DNA from: an uncultured Bacteroidia bacterium
GTDB lineage: Bacteria; Bacteroidota; Bacteroidia; Bacteroidales; UBA932
Direction: 5' to 3'
Length of the DNA stretch: 64,000 nt
Assembly (NCBI GenBank): GCA_902789395.1
Contig: CADANY010000013.1
Coordinates: 39,441 to 103,440, forward strand
This document shows positions 24,138 through 33,560 of the stretch, in pieces. How positions within the stretch are numbered: the first letter of the stretch is position 1; each line of letters starts with the position of its first letter. The notes under the pieces are model-generated. The model was not told the DNA's origin. It worked only from the letters and a program-made list of their open reading frames with translations, and ran no database searches. Position numbers and translations under genes: made by a program.

Positions 24138-25304
24138 ATGTCCTTGAGGAGGTCCATAGGGTATGCTGTCGCTGCGGTGATTCTCGCCGTGGCGGCAGTC
24201 TCCTGCGGAGAAAAGACGGTCCCTGAAAAAGCGCCGGTCCTCTCCGCAGGGGCAACGACCCTTGACGCCTCTGCCGGGAGTATATTCCTGTCTGTCTCAG
24301 CCGGAGGAGACTGGTCCATCAGCCTCGATTTCCCGGAAGGGTCTCCCTGGTGCTCGGTATCCCCGTCATCCGGAACCGGAGACAAGAACAGCGTGATCTT
24401 TACGTACGACAGAAATCCTGAGGCTCAGGATCGCTCCGTAACGCTGACCCTTTCTTCTGCGGGAGGTAAATCCGCCCTGACGATTGTCCAGAAAACGCTC
24501 TCTTCGTCTTCCGCAAACGGATTCGATGTCGCCCCGGTCGGCTGGCTTGAGCTGCCGAAAACGGCCATCGGTGACGGCCTGGAGTGGTTCGCCCACGACA
24601 TGCAAGGGGGAAATTACTTCACTCAGAAAGGAGGACGGAACTGGTCTTTCGAATATGATCAGGCGTCTTACCTCTCCCGCTGGGTTGCCTATCCGCTCAA
24701 CAAATCCCTGATCGGAAACGGGAGCCGGACCAATGCCTGGGGGTATGATCCCCTCCTGCATTCGGACCGGCAGCAGGCGATTGCTTCCGGAGCCTATGGG
24801 ACTGGCCACAGCAGGGGCCACCAGCTCCCTTCTGCGGACCGGCTGACGTATGCGGCGAATGTCTCGACTTTTTACGCGACGAACATGACCCCCCAGGACT
24901 ATGATTTCAACGGCGGTATCTGGGCGGATCTGGAAACGAAGGTCCGGGGGTATGCGACCCAGTCCGATACCCTGTATGTCGTGACGGGCTGCGTCATCGA
25001 TGCCAATTCCGGCGTCCTGACGGACCGCGGCGGCCATCGGGTCCGGATCCCGTCCGCCTATTTCAAGGCCCTTCTCCGCTATATGCCGGGATCGACCGTC
25101 GGGTACGGCGGCTATCTCGCCTGCGGCTATTATCTCCCTCACTCCGCGTCCATCGCGGGGGGAAACTGCACGGATTATATCCTTTCCGTCAAGGAACTGG
25201 AAAAAAAGACCGGATTCGAATTCTTCGTCAACCTGCCCACGAAGGTGGGAAAGGAGACGGCGGAGCGGATCAAGTCCGAAACTCCGGTATCCTGGTGGAA
25301 GTAA
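24138..25304 (+). CDS. BACON-linked DNA/RNA non-specific endonuclease lipoprotein
   Basis: This 388-residue lipoprotein has Cys23 in a lipobox (LAVAAVSC), a BACON-type domain (about 33-120) and a beta-beta-alpha-metal nuclease domain (about 135-385). The catalytic region reads HSRGHQLPSADR with His228 as general base. It is followed by TNMTPQDYDFNGGIWADLE, whose Asn residues and NGGxW-LE pattern match the metal-binding helix of NUC1/Serratia-type nucleases. The canonical DRGH is SRGH here; Ser in place of Asp is seen in some Bacteroidota members. Such enzymes cut both DNA and RNA. It probably acts on the cell surface and its 6-bp spacing from the OB-repeat gene supports a joint role. Confidence 0.85.
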   Translation: MSLRRSIGYAVAAVILAVAAVSCGEKTVPEKAPVLSAGATTLDASAGSIFLSVSAGGDWSISLDFPEGSPWCSVSPSSGTGDKNSVIFTYDRNPEAQDRSVTLTLSSAGGKSALTIVQKTLSSSSANGFDVAPVGWLELPKTAIGDGLEWFAHDMQGGNYFTQKGGRNWSFEYDQASYLSRWVAYPLNKSLIGNGSRTNAWGYDPLLHSDRQQAIASGAYGTGHSRGHQLPSADRLTYAANVSTFYATNMTPQDYDFNGGIWADLETKVRGYATQSDTLYVVTGCVIDANSGVLTDRGGHRVRIPSAYFKALLRYMPGSTVGYGGYLACGYYLPHSASIAGGNCTDYILSVKELEKKTGFEFFVNLPTKVGKETAERIKSETPVSWWK

Positions 25305-25326
25305 CTAAAACGATAACAAATAGATA

Positions 25327-26391
25327 ATGAGAAGATTCCTAACACTGTCGATGACCCTTCTTCTGGCGGCGACCCTGTCCCTGAACGCCGGGCCGAAGAG
25401 CCATGTCATCGGATTCTACAACCTCGAGAACCTCTTCGATACCTATCACGACGAGGGCAAAAACGACTACGAGTACCTTCCGGACGGGGCGAATCAATGG
25501 ACGGAGGTCAAATACCAGAAAAAGCTCAAGAACATGGCTCATGTCATCGCCGAGATGAAAAATGACAACGGTGTCTGGCATACGGTCCTCGGCGTGTCCG
25601 AGATCGAAAACCGTCATGTGCTCGAAGATCTTGTCATCGAACCGGAGATCGCGGAAGCCAATTATCAGATTGTCCATTATGACGGTCCGGACCGCCGGGG
25701 GGTTGATGTGGCCCTGCTCTACAGACCTGAGCTGATGACCGTTGTCGAGAGCGAGTCGATCCCGTTTGATTTCAACAGCTCGATCGAGTTCGAACTCGAC
25801 GAGGCCGGGAAAGCAGACTTCCGGACGAGGGATATCCTGATGGTCCACGGCATTATCGACGGAGAGCATTTTGCTTTCTATGTCTGCCACCTCCCTTCCC
25901 GCCTCGGGAACAAGGGACAGGACCTGCGCGGCCGCGGAGCGGAGATTGCCTGGGAGCACTCCCGGATGATGATGCAGAAGTATCCGGGTATCAAGTGCGT
26001 TGTTATGGGCGATATGAACGACAACCCCGACGATGCCTCGATGTGTGTCTATCTCCATGGAAAGGAAACGATCGGCGAGATGGGACCGGAAGATTATTTC
26101 AATCCTTTCCTGTCCATGTTCAAAGCCGGTTACGGTTCCCTGGCCTACCGGGGTGAGTGGTGCATCTTCGATATCATCATGGTCAATTACAACCTGGCCA
26201 ATGCTCCGAAGGGAACCTTCCAGATCGTCCCGATTACAAAGAAGAAATTCTACGGCCGCATCTTCCAGAAACCGTTCATGACAAACCAGAGCGGCCAATA
26301 CAAGGATACGCCTTTCCGCACATTCTCGAACGGAGCATTTGTCGGCGGGTATTCCGATCACTATCCGACTTATATCGTAATCAAAAAATAG
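25327..26391 (+). CDS. Secreted endonuclease/exonuclease/phosphatase family protein
   Basis: This 354-residue protein has a signal peptide (LSMTLLLAATLSLNA). EEP-fold motifs are present in order: FYNLENLFDT, GVSEIENRHVLEDL (metal-binding Glu), RRGVDVALLYRPE, VCHLPSR, GDMNDNPDD (Asp and Asn) and GYSDHYPTYIVI (Asp-His pair). The FYNLENLFDT start is typical of a Bacteroidota subgroup of secreted EEP proteins. Substrates in this superfamily are nucleic acids or phosphoesters. It lies between the non-specific nuclease (22 bp) and a TonB receptor (1 bp), which favours a nucleic-acid or nucleotide substrate. Confidence 0.88.
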   Translation: MRRFLTLSMTLLLAATLSLNAGPKSHVIGFYNLENLFDTYHDEGKNDYEYLPDGANQWTEVKYQKKLKNMAHVIAEMKNDNGVWHTVLGVSEIENRHVLEDLVIEPEIAEANYQIVHYDGPDRRGVDVALLYRPELMTVVESESIPFDFNSSIEFELDEAGKADFRTRDILMVHGIIDGEHFAFYVCHLPSRLGNKGQDLRGRGAEIAWEHSRMMMQKYPGIKCVVMGDMNDNPDDASMCVYLHGKETIGEMGPEDYFNPFLSMFKAGYGSLAYRGEWCIFDIIMVNYNLANAPKGTFQIVPITKKKFYGRIFQKPFMTNQSGQYKDTPFRTFSNGAFVGGYSDHYPTYIVIKK

Positions 26392-26392
26392 T

Positions 26393-29320
26393 ATGAAAAA
26401 GATAATTGCTATCCTTGCGGCCGTCCTATGCACTGCGGCGCTTTTTGCACAGGATTTCACCGGAGGCGTCAAGGGTACCGTCGTCAACCGTAACGGACGG
26501 CAGCCGATTGAGAATGCCCGCCTGGTGCTCCTGCAGGGGGCGGTGGAAGTGGCGACGGTGATGTCCGCGGCAGACGGGACGTTTGAGATCCCGAACCTCG
26601 AGGATGGGATGTATACGCTCGTCATCACCGCACCGGACTTTCTTGAGTCCCAGGTCCAGGTTACGGTCAACGGAGGGTATGTCAAGAACATGTTCAATCT
26701 CTCCCTGACCTCGATGGCCCGTGTGGCGGATGTGGATGACGACTCCTTCTCCGCCTTCGATATGGACGACAGCGGATACAATGACAATCCGACCATCCTT
26801 TTCGACGCCAACGATGTCTTCAACAACATTGCCGGATATAATTTTAGTGCGGTCCGTTTCCGCGCACGCGGTTATGCTTCCGAGTCACAGGATGTCTACC
26901 TGGCCGGGGTAAAGCTCAACGATGCGATTACGGGTTATTCCCCCTATTCCCTCTGGAGCGGCCTCAATGAGGCCATGCGGACCAAGGAAACGGTCAATGG
27001 GACAGAAGTTTCCGATTACGGATTCGGCGGATACAACGGCTTGACCCATATTTTCGGCAATGCCTCGAACGTGAGAAAAGGGCTCCGCGGAAGCGTCCTT
27101 ACCAACAGCACGCTCTACCGGCTCCGCCTGATGAGTTCCTATGCGACGGGGATGAAAGATAACGGCTGGGCCTTTGCTTTCAACATTTCGGCACGCCTCG
27201 GCGGCAATGACTGGATCGACGGGGTCTACTACCGCTCTTTCGCATATTATCTTGCGGCGGACAAGAAGTTCAATGACGAGAACATGCTGAGTTTCGTCTT
27301 CTTCGGAACGCCCGGACAACGCGGCGCCCAGAATGCGTCGACCCAGGAGGTCTACGACCTGATGGGGGATAATATGTACAACTCCAATTGGGGATACCAG
27401 AACGGCAAGGTCCGCAATGCCCGTGTCCGCAAGACCCATGAACCGGTCGCACTCGTCAAGTATGAGTACACGCCCTCAGATCAATTCCAGGCCAGCGCAA
27501 CCGCTCTTTTCCGTTTTGGAAAGAACGGTTATACGGCCCTCGACTGGTATGATGCCCAGGATCCGCGTCCGGACTACTACCGCAATCTCCCGAGTTATTT
27601 CTTCGATGCCAATCCGGACATGAACCGGAACAACTTCGTCAAGTATGCCTGGACGAACGAGGTATGGACCCATGCCAAAGACTATCCGAACCTGACCCAT
27701 ATCGACTGGGACCGCCTATACAATGTCAACCGGCTGCAGGAAGGGCGCTCCAAGTATGCGCAGGAAGAGCGGCGTACCGACCAGCGGGATTTCAATTTCG
27801 CGGCGACTTTCAAGGCACGCCCGAACCGGTGGCTGACCCTTACGGGCGGCCTTGACACCCGGATCAACCGGACGGAATATTATAAGGTCCTTGCGGACCT
27901 GCTGGGCGGGGATTATTTCCTGAATGTAGACTCTTTCGCCGAGCGCGATTTCGGCTCCTCCGAGGCAAGGATCCAGAATGACCTGGATTATTATCTTGCC
28001 CATGGGAGCGCCGAAAAAGTAGGCGTCGGAGACAAGTATGGCTATGATTATTACGCCCAGGTGCGGAATGCCGGCCTCTGGATGAACGGACAGTTTGCAT
28101 TCGGCAATTTCAAAGCCAATCTCGGCGGACGGGTCGGCTATGAATCCTTCTGGAGGGACGGCCTCGTCCGGAAGGGCCTCTTCGCCGGGCTGGACCCGAA
28201 CGGACAGGAGATCGTCGTCGACGGCATCAAGCTGACGACGTATGATTCCAAGGGCAAGCCGGTTACCTCATTCGGCAAGTCCGAGGTCAGCCGCTTCCTG
28301 ACCTACGCTGCCAAAGCCGGCCTGGCTTATATGTTCAAGGGCAATCAGCGGGTCTATGCAAACGTGGGCTATTTCAACGAAGCGCCGAAATTCAACCAGG
28401 CCTTCCTTTCCGCCCGTACACGCAATTCCCTTGTCGATAACCTGGAGACGGTCAAGACCTTCTCTTCCGACCTGAACTGGCAGTATACCGGAAACGGCCT
28501 TAATTTCCGTACAACGGTTTTCTATACCCTCATCATGGACCAGTCCAAAGTCATGAGCGCGTATGACGACCTGCAGAACGCATTCTCCAACTTTGCCCTC
28601 AGCGGCATCGACCAGCGGAATGTCGGAGTAGAGATCGGGTTCAAGATTCCGACCTACGTCGTTCCGAATCTCTCCCTTCAGGGCGTTCTGGCGGCGGGCC
28701 GGTATGAGTATATCTCCAATCCGACAATGACCCAGACGGTCGATAACAGCGCCGAAGTGGTGATGGAGAACGTGCTCGTTCCGTATTGGAAGAGCAGCCC
28801 GGTCTATCCCAAGGACGCTTCCGGGGTGATTACGACCACCGATGCCGGTGCGTATGAGAAGATGCAGCGGCATTATGTGCCTTCTACCCCTCAGCTTGCG
28901 GCAAGCCTCGGTCTGAGCTATAACTACGATTACTGGTTCATCGACGGAGACGTCGAGTATTTCGCCGAGTCTTATCTCGACATGAATCCGCTCTACCGCA
29001 CGGACTATGCAACCGCGGGTCTCGACAACACCGTCACTCCCGTCGAACTTGAGTATATGACTTCCCAGGAGAAATTCGACCCGGCTGTACTGCTCAATGT
29101 CAGCATCGGGAAATCCTGGTATATCCGGCGTCAGTACCAGCTCGGTTTCTCGCTGAATGTCAAGAACCTCCTGAATAACAAGACCGTCAAGACCGGCGGT
29201 TATGAGCAGACCCGGCTCGTTGATAATACGGTCGGAAAGGAGCGTTTCTACCGCTTCGATCCGAAGTATTTCTATATGGCCGGTACCAATTATATGTTGA
29301 ACATTTATTTCAGATTCTAA
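26393..29320 (+). CDS. TonB-dependent receptor, second in the locus
   Basis: This 975-residue protein has a signal peptide (IIAILAAVLCTAALFAQ), a CarboxypepD_reg-like domain (about 23-105: GGVKGTVVNRNGRQPIENAR and ADGTFEIPNLEDGMYTL), a plug region and a beta-barrel ending in an aromatic residue (MLNIYFRF). The plug has VRFRARGYASESQDVYLAGV, in which GY and the following strand match receptor plugs. Its start is 1 bp after the EEP gene and the DUF5689 gene begins 3 bp after its stop, so the three form a tight unit. It probably imports nuclease products, or works with the DUF5689 lipoprotein on the same ligand. Transported ligand is inferred only. Confidence 0.85.
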   Translation: MKKIIAILAAVLCTAALFAQDFTGGVKGTVVNRNGRQPIENARLVLLQGAVEVATVMSAADGTFEIPNLEDGMYTLVITAPDFLESQVQVTVNGGYVKNMFNLSLTSMARVADVDDDSFSAFDMDDSGYNDNPTILFDANDVFNNIAGYNFSAVRFRARGYASESQDVYLAGVKLNDAITGYSPYSLWSGLNEAMRTKETVNGTEVSDYGFGGYNGLTHIFGNASNVRKGLRGSVLTNSTLYRLRLMSSYATGMKDNGWAFAFNISARLGGNDWIDGVYYRSFAYYLAADKKFNDENMLSFVFFGTPGQRGAQNASTQEVYDLMGDNMYNSNWGYQNGKVRNARVRKTHEPVALVKYEYTPSDQFQASATALFRFGKNGYTALDWYDAQDPRPDYYRNLPSYFFDANPDMNRNNFVKYAWTNEVWTHAKDYPNLTHIDWDRLYNVNRLQEGRSKYAQEERRTDQRDFNFAATFKARPNRWLTLTGGLDTRINRTEYYKVLADLLGGDYFLNVDSFAERDFGSSEARIQNDLDYYLAHGSAEKVGVGDKYGYDYYAQVRNAGLWMNGQFAFGNFKANLGGRVGYESFWRDGLVRKGLFAGLDPNGQEIVVDGIKLTTYDSKGKPVTSFGKSEVSRFLTYAAKAGLAYMFKGNQRVYANVGYFNEAPKFNQAFLSARTRNSLVDNLETVKTFSSDLNWQYTGNGLNFRTTVFYTLIMDQSKVMSAYDDLQNAFSNFALSGIDQRNVGVEIGFKIPTYVVPNLSLQGVLAAGRYEYISNPTMTQTVDNSAEVVMENVLVPYWKSSPVYPKDASGVITTTDAGAYEKMQRHYVPSTPQLAASLGLSYNYDYWFIDGDVEYFAESYLDMNPLYRTDYATAGLDNTVTPVELEYMTSQEKFDPAVLLNVSIGKSWYIRRQYQLGFSLNVKNLLNNKTVKTGGYEQTRLVDNTVGKERFYRFDPKYFYMAGTNYMLNIYFRF

Positions 29321-29323
29321 GCC

Positions 29324-30502
29324 ATGAAAAAGTTATTGATCGCCTTCTCGGCAGCCCTTGCGCTCGTTTCCTGCCAGAGTCTGAAAGAAGAATGGCAGCC
29401 GGTGTTTACCTTCGGGGACAATGAACCGGCATCCCTTGTGACCGTCACGGAGACGGATCTTAAGTCCCGGTACGGATTCTCCGATTTTACGACAATCAAG
29501 GCTCTCAAGGCCCTGTACCGTTCGCCCGGCGTCGAAATCAAGGGGAATATCTGGATCCGTGGGCAGGTTACCTCTTCGGACCGCACCGGAAACATCTACC
29601 GGGAACTCTATATCCAGGACGAGACGGGCGGAATCGATGTCAAGCTCGGAAAGTCCTCCCTGTACAGCGAATACAAGGTCGGTCAGTGGATCTATGTCAG
29701 CTGCGGCGGACTGACGCTCGGCTCCTACAACGGCATGCCCCAGCTCGGAATGGAACCGGACCAGACCTCGACCAATGAGTATGAAACGTCCTATATCGAT
29801 GTCCAGGCTATCATCAATGAGCATGTCTTCAAGGGCGGATTCAGCACGCCGCTCGTGCCGGAAATCGTAGATGAGGCGACCGTCAAGGCGGCCTGCAACC
29901 AAGGCTATCAGCATGAATTATGGGGAAAACTCGTGACAATCAAGGGACTCCGTTACGGGAACGAGATCTTCGCCCTGCTCTACCCGAACAGCAATCTTCC
30001 CCACAAGAGCGCCAATCCCGAGAACCGTGTTTTCCTCTCGACCCCGCAGAGCGGTCCTGTCGCCGGTGTTGACTATACCTGGGGTATCGATACATGGGCC
30101 CTTTCCAAAGCCGGTTTCATCTCGGTCCTCCGGTCAGGAAAACTGGACGCTGCAGAAGTCGGCAGCGGATCGACCCGCTACGGACCCATCCTCGGCACTC
30201 CCCGCAGGTATCTTCCCGCCGGAAAGACGCTGGACAGTTTCGGTGCGGATGCGGACTTAACCTACAAAGAGATTATGATCAAGTACGCGACCGCCAACTA
30301 CGTTTCTCACTATTTCAAGCTCGGATCGACGGATATCCAGGTCCGCACGAGCGGTTATGCCAAGTTCGCCGACGAAAAGCTGGATCCGGCCATTCTCTCC
30401 GGAGCCGCGACCGTCGACATTACCGGAATTCTGACCATTTATGACGGAGCCGCCCAGTTTACCCTTGTGGACGAGCCCTCCCTTTCCGTAAAGAAGAATT
30501 AA
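29324..30502 (+). CDS. DUF5689 domain lipoprotein
   Basis: This 392-residue lipoprotein has lipobox LALVSC (Cys17). The DUF5689 domain covers about residues 35-260, with the pattern GVEIKGNIWIRGQVTSSDRT, YIQDETGGIDVKLG and VGQWIYVSCGGLTLG, an OB-like barrel. The remaining part (about 270-392) has another beta-rich stretch ending DITGILTIYDGAAQFTLVDE, also OB-like. DUF5689 proteins often follow TonB receptors and EEP proteins in Bacteroidota. Here the gene begins 3 bp after the receptor. I infer a surface ligand-binding partner for that receptor, taking the place of SusD. Confidence 0.82.
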   Translation: MKKLLIAFSAALALVSCQSLKEEWQPVFTFGDNEPASLVTVTETDLKSRYGFSDFTTIKALKALYRSPGVEIKGNIWIRGQVTSSDRTGNIYRELYIQDETGGIDVKLGKSSLYSEYKVGQWIYVSCGGLTLGSYNGMPQLGMEPDQTSTNEYETSYIDVQAIINEHVFKGGFSTPLVPEIVDEATVKAACNQGYQHELWGKLVTIKGLRYGNEIFALLYPNSNLPHKSANPENRVFLSTPQSGPVAGVDYTWGIDTWALSKAGFISVLRSGKLDAAEVGSGSTRYGPILGTPRRYLPAGKTLDSFGADADLTYKEIMIKYATANYVSHYFKLGSTDIQVRTSGYAKFADEKLDPAILSGAATVDITGILTIYDGAAQFTLVDEPSLSVKKN

Positions 30503-30506
30503 CCAT

Positions 30507-32510
30507 ATGAAAGCCAAGTTTATCCTCGGGGCCGCGAGCCTCTCAATTCTCTTCATCATGACAGGTTGTCAACCTAAGAATATCTTCCAGAAAGAATGGA
30601 AGACCCCGTATGGGACCGCTCCGTTCAGCCAGATCAAAACGACCGATTATCTGCCCGCCGTCCAGGCCGGTATTGAAGCACAACGAGCCGAGATCAATGC
30701 AATTGTAACATGTCCGGACGCCCCGACTTTCGAGAATACGATCGCAGCTTACGAACTCTCCGGAAAGCTGCTTTCCAAAGTAATCGGCGTTTTTACCAAT
30801 ATTTCCGAGTCCGACGCCACTCCGGAAATCCAGAAAATTGACGAGGAAATGACTCCGATTCTTTCGGATTTCGACAATGAGATCTATCTGAATGCCGATC
30901 TGTTTGCCCGTGTCAAGGCCGTTTATGAGAATATGGACGGGCTAGACAGGGAGCAGCAGATGGTCACGAAAAAGATTTATGACCGTTTTGTCCGGAACGG
31001 AATCGGCCTTGACGAGGCAGGACAGGCGCGTTTCAAGGAACTGAACAGCCGCCTTGCCGTCCTGCGCCAAAAGTTTGGTAACAACCTTCTTGCCGAGAAC
31101 AATGCGTTCAAGGAGGAAATCGGTGTAACGATCTCCCAGTATCCCTCTTTCATGGCGACCTGTGAGGACCGCGCCCTGCGTGAGAAGGCCTTCAAGGCCT
31201 ATTCTTCCCGCGGGAACCATGGCAATGAGTATGACAACAACGAGATTGCCCTTGAGATTCTCAAGCTCCGTACGGAACAGGCCAATCTGCTCGGATTCAA
31301 GACGGCCGCCGAGTATCTCCTGGACAATAAGATGGCCGGAAACCCTGAGACCGTAGATGCCTTCCTGGCCCCGATCATGGACGCATCCATGCGGAAAGCC
31401 AAGGAGGAGATTGCCGATATGGAGCGGGTCGCCGGGTTCAAGATCGAGCCGTGGGACTGGTTCTATTATGCCGAGAAAGTCCGGAAAGAGAAATATGACC
31501 TCGACGAGGCGGAAACCAAGCCTTATTTCCAGGCCGACAGTGTCCGTAAGGGCGTCTTCTTCGCGGCCGAAAAACTCTATGGCATCAAAATCGAGGAGGC
31601 TCCGGAAGTTGAGGTCTATAATCCCGTCGTCAAAGCGTTCAAGCTGACGGATGCCGACGGTTCCCTTCTCGGAATCTTCTATGCGGACTGGTATTCCCGC
31701 GACACCAAGCGCGGCGGCGCATGGATGAACAATTTCCGTGACCAGTACGTTGATAAGGATGGACAGGATGTGCGTCCGGTCATCGTCAATGTCTGTAACT
31801 TCCCTCCGGCAACCGAAACCGAACCGTCCATGCTGACGGTAGACCAGGTCCAGACTGCTTTCCATGAGTTCGGCCATGCCCTCCACGGCTTCCTGACGAA
31901 ATGCCGTTATCCGGAAGTCAGCGGAACGTCTGTCGCCCGCGATTTTGTCGAAATGTTCTCCCAGTTCAATGAGAACTGGGCCTTCCAGAAGGAGATCCTC
32001 GACGTCTATTCCCACAATTGCTTTACCGGTGAGCCAATCCCGGAAGAACTCGTTGCCAAGATCCGCAAGTCCTTGACATTCAATCAGGGATTCATGACCG
32101 GAGAACTCTGCGCAGCCTCGATTCTCGATATGAAGTGGCATGAACTGACCCTTGAGGAACTGAACGCGATCCAGGGAGCCGACGCCGTCCGCGCCTTCGA
32201 GGAGAAAGTCTGCAAGGAAATGGGGCTTATCGACGAGATTATCCCGCGCTACCGGACGACATACTTCAACCATATCTTCAACAGCGGTTACAGTGCCGGT
32301 TATTACAGCTATCTCTGGGCCGAGGTTCTCGATATGGATGCCTTCGAGAAGTTTGAGTCGGAAGGCCTTTTCAATTCCGATCTGGCCTCTTCCTTCCGCA
32401 AGACCTTCCTCGAGAAGGGCGGCAGTGAAGAACCGATGACGCTTTTCCGCAGTTGGAGGGGTGCGGATCCCGATCCGGCAGCCCTTCTCCGCGGCCGTGG
32501 ACTTGAATAG
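30507..32510 (+). CDS. M3 family zinc metallopeptidase (peptidyl-dipeptidase Dcp-like)
   Basis: This 667-residue lipoprotein (LFIMTGC, Cys21) is a zinc peptidase of family M3. The zinc motif HEFGHALHG is at about residues 453-461, followed by the downstream Glu in SGTSVARDFVEMFSQF. Length and layout match peptidyl-dipeptidase Dcp, which releases dipeptides from peptide C-termini. The lipid anchor suggests a periplasmic place. It starts 4 bp after the DUF5689 gene, so it may share its transcript, but there is no functional link I can argue for. manA follows after 8 bp. Confidence 0.9.
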   Translation: MKAKFILGAASLSILFIMTGCQPKNIFQKEWKTPYGTAPFSQIKTTDYLPAVQAGIEAQRAEINAIVTCPDAPTFENTIAAYELSGKLLSKVIGVFTNISESDATPEIQKIDEEMTPILSDFDNEIYLNADLFARVKAVYENMDGLDREQQMVTKKIYDRFVRNGIGLDEAGQARFKELNSRLAVLRQKFGNNLLAENNAFKEEIGVTISQYPSFMATCEDRALREKAFKAYSSRGNHGNEYDNNEIALEILKLRTEQANLLGFKTAAEYLLDNKMAGNPETVDAFLAPIMDASMRKAKEEIADMERVAGFKIEPWDWFYYAEKVRKEKYDLDEAETKPYFQADSVRKGVFFAAEKLYGIKIEEAPEVEVYNPVVKAFKLTDADGSLLGIFYADWYSRDTKRGGAWMNNFRDQYVDKDGQDVRPVIVNVCNFPPATETEPSMLTVDQVQTAFHEFGHALHGFLTKCRYPEVSGTSVARDFVEMFSQFNENWAFQKEILDVYSHNCFTGEPIPEELVAKIRKSLTFNQGFMTGELCAASILDMKWHELTLEELNAIQGADAVRAFEEKVCKEMGLIDEIIPRYRTTYFNHIFNSGYSAGYYSYLWAEVLDMDAFEKFESEGLFNSDLASSFRKTFLEKGGSEEPMTLFRSWRGADPDPAALLRGRGLE

Positions 32511-32518
32511 GATTTGAT

Positions 32519-33535
32519 ATGCTTTATCCATTGAAATTCACTCCTTTTCTCCGCCCCATGATTTGGGGCGGGGATCGGATCGCCCCCTTCAAAGGGATTG
32601 AAACCGACCTGGAGAAGATCGGAGAAAGTTGGGAAATATCCGGCCATCCGGACCATGAGACCTCCGTCGCAGAAGGTCCCCTTGCCGGAAAGACTGTCAA
32701 TCAGCTTGTCGCCCTCTATAAAGGGCGGCTCGTCGGAGAAAAGGTTTATGCGCATTACGGGGACCGTTTCCCACTGCTTGTCAAGTTCATCGATGCCGCT
32801 GCGGACCTGTCGATCCAGGTCCATCCGGACGATGCTATGGCCCTTCGGGTCGAGGGTGAGCCGAGCGGAAAGACGGAAATGTGGTATGTGATCGCAGCCG
32901 CTCCGGGCGGGCATCTGTACAGCGGCCTTTCCAGGGAGATTACCCCGGAGGAGTTTCGGACACTCGTATCCGAAGGGCGGATTACCGAGGTCCTTTCCCG
33001 GTATGATGTCACTCCGGGAGATGTCTTCTTCCTCCCGGCAGGCCGGATCCATGCCATCTGCAGCGGCGTCCTCCTTGCCGAGATCCAGCAGACATCCGAC
33101 CTGACCTACCGGATCTATGATTACGGGCGTGTCGGATTTGACGGGAAACCCAGGGCCTTGCATGTCGACAAGGCCGCCGAAGCGGTCGATTATACGGTCA
33201 ATCCTTCCTATAGAACTGATTACAAGGTCGTTCCGGAAGAAAAAACCTCGCTTGTCGACTGCCCGTTCTTTACAACGGATTATTATGAACTCACGCAGGA
33301 GAAAGAGATTCCGCTCCGGGATCTCGATTCATTCGTAATCGTTCTTTGTGCGGAAGGGGAAGCAGATATTCTGGATGCCGAACCGGTCTTTGACGAGGAA
33401 GGGCGGCGGGGACCGACGAAGGGTCATGTTGCGACGATCCGTCGTGGAGAGACCCTCCTTATCCCGGCAACATCCCTCGGCCTGACGGTCAAACCATCCG
33501 GCTCCGTCCGGTTTCTGACGTCATATATTCAGTAA
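32519..33535 (+). CDS. manA: Mannose-6-phosphate isomerase, class I
   Basis: This 338-residue cytoplasmic enzyme interconverts mannose-6-phosphate and fructose-6-phosphate. The start matches the family (LKFTPFLRPMIWGGDRIA). Zinc ligands are visible: Gln100 and His102 in SIQVHPDD, Glu120 in GKTEMWYV and His178 in AGRIHAI. Length is usual for the short Bacteroidota/Firmicutes type. It lies 8 bp after the M3 peptidase and 25 bp before the C69 peptidase. It would feed GDP-mannose or fucose synthesis. Confidence 0.94.
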   Translation: MLYPLKFTPFLRPMIWGGDRIAPFKGIETDLEKIGESWEISGHPDHETSVAEGPLAGKTVNQLVALYKGRLVGEKVYAHYGDRFPLLVKFIDAAADLSIQVHPDDAMALRVEGEPSGKTEMWYVIAAAPGGHLYSGLSREITPEEFRTLVSEGRITEVLSRYDVTPGDVFFLPAGRIHAICSGVLLAEIQQTSDLTYRIYDYGRVGFDGKPRALHVDKAAEAVDYTVNPSYRTDYKVVPEEKTSLVDCPFFTTDYYELTQEKEIPLRDLDSFVIVLCAEGEADILDAEPVFDEEGRRGPTKGHVATIRRGETLLIPATSLGLTVKPSGSVRFLTSYIQ

Positions 33536-33560
33536 ACCCCTATTGTAAAACGGTATAAAA

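Noticed and set aside
30942..32531. 529-codon minus-strand open frame opposite the M3 peptidase
   Set aside because: It mirrors the codon pattern of the plus-strand peptidase, which has an intact HEFGH zinc motif; no family resemblance in the antisense frame.
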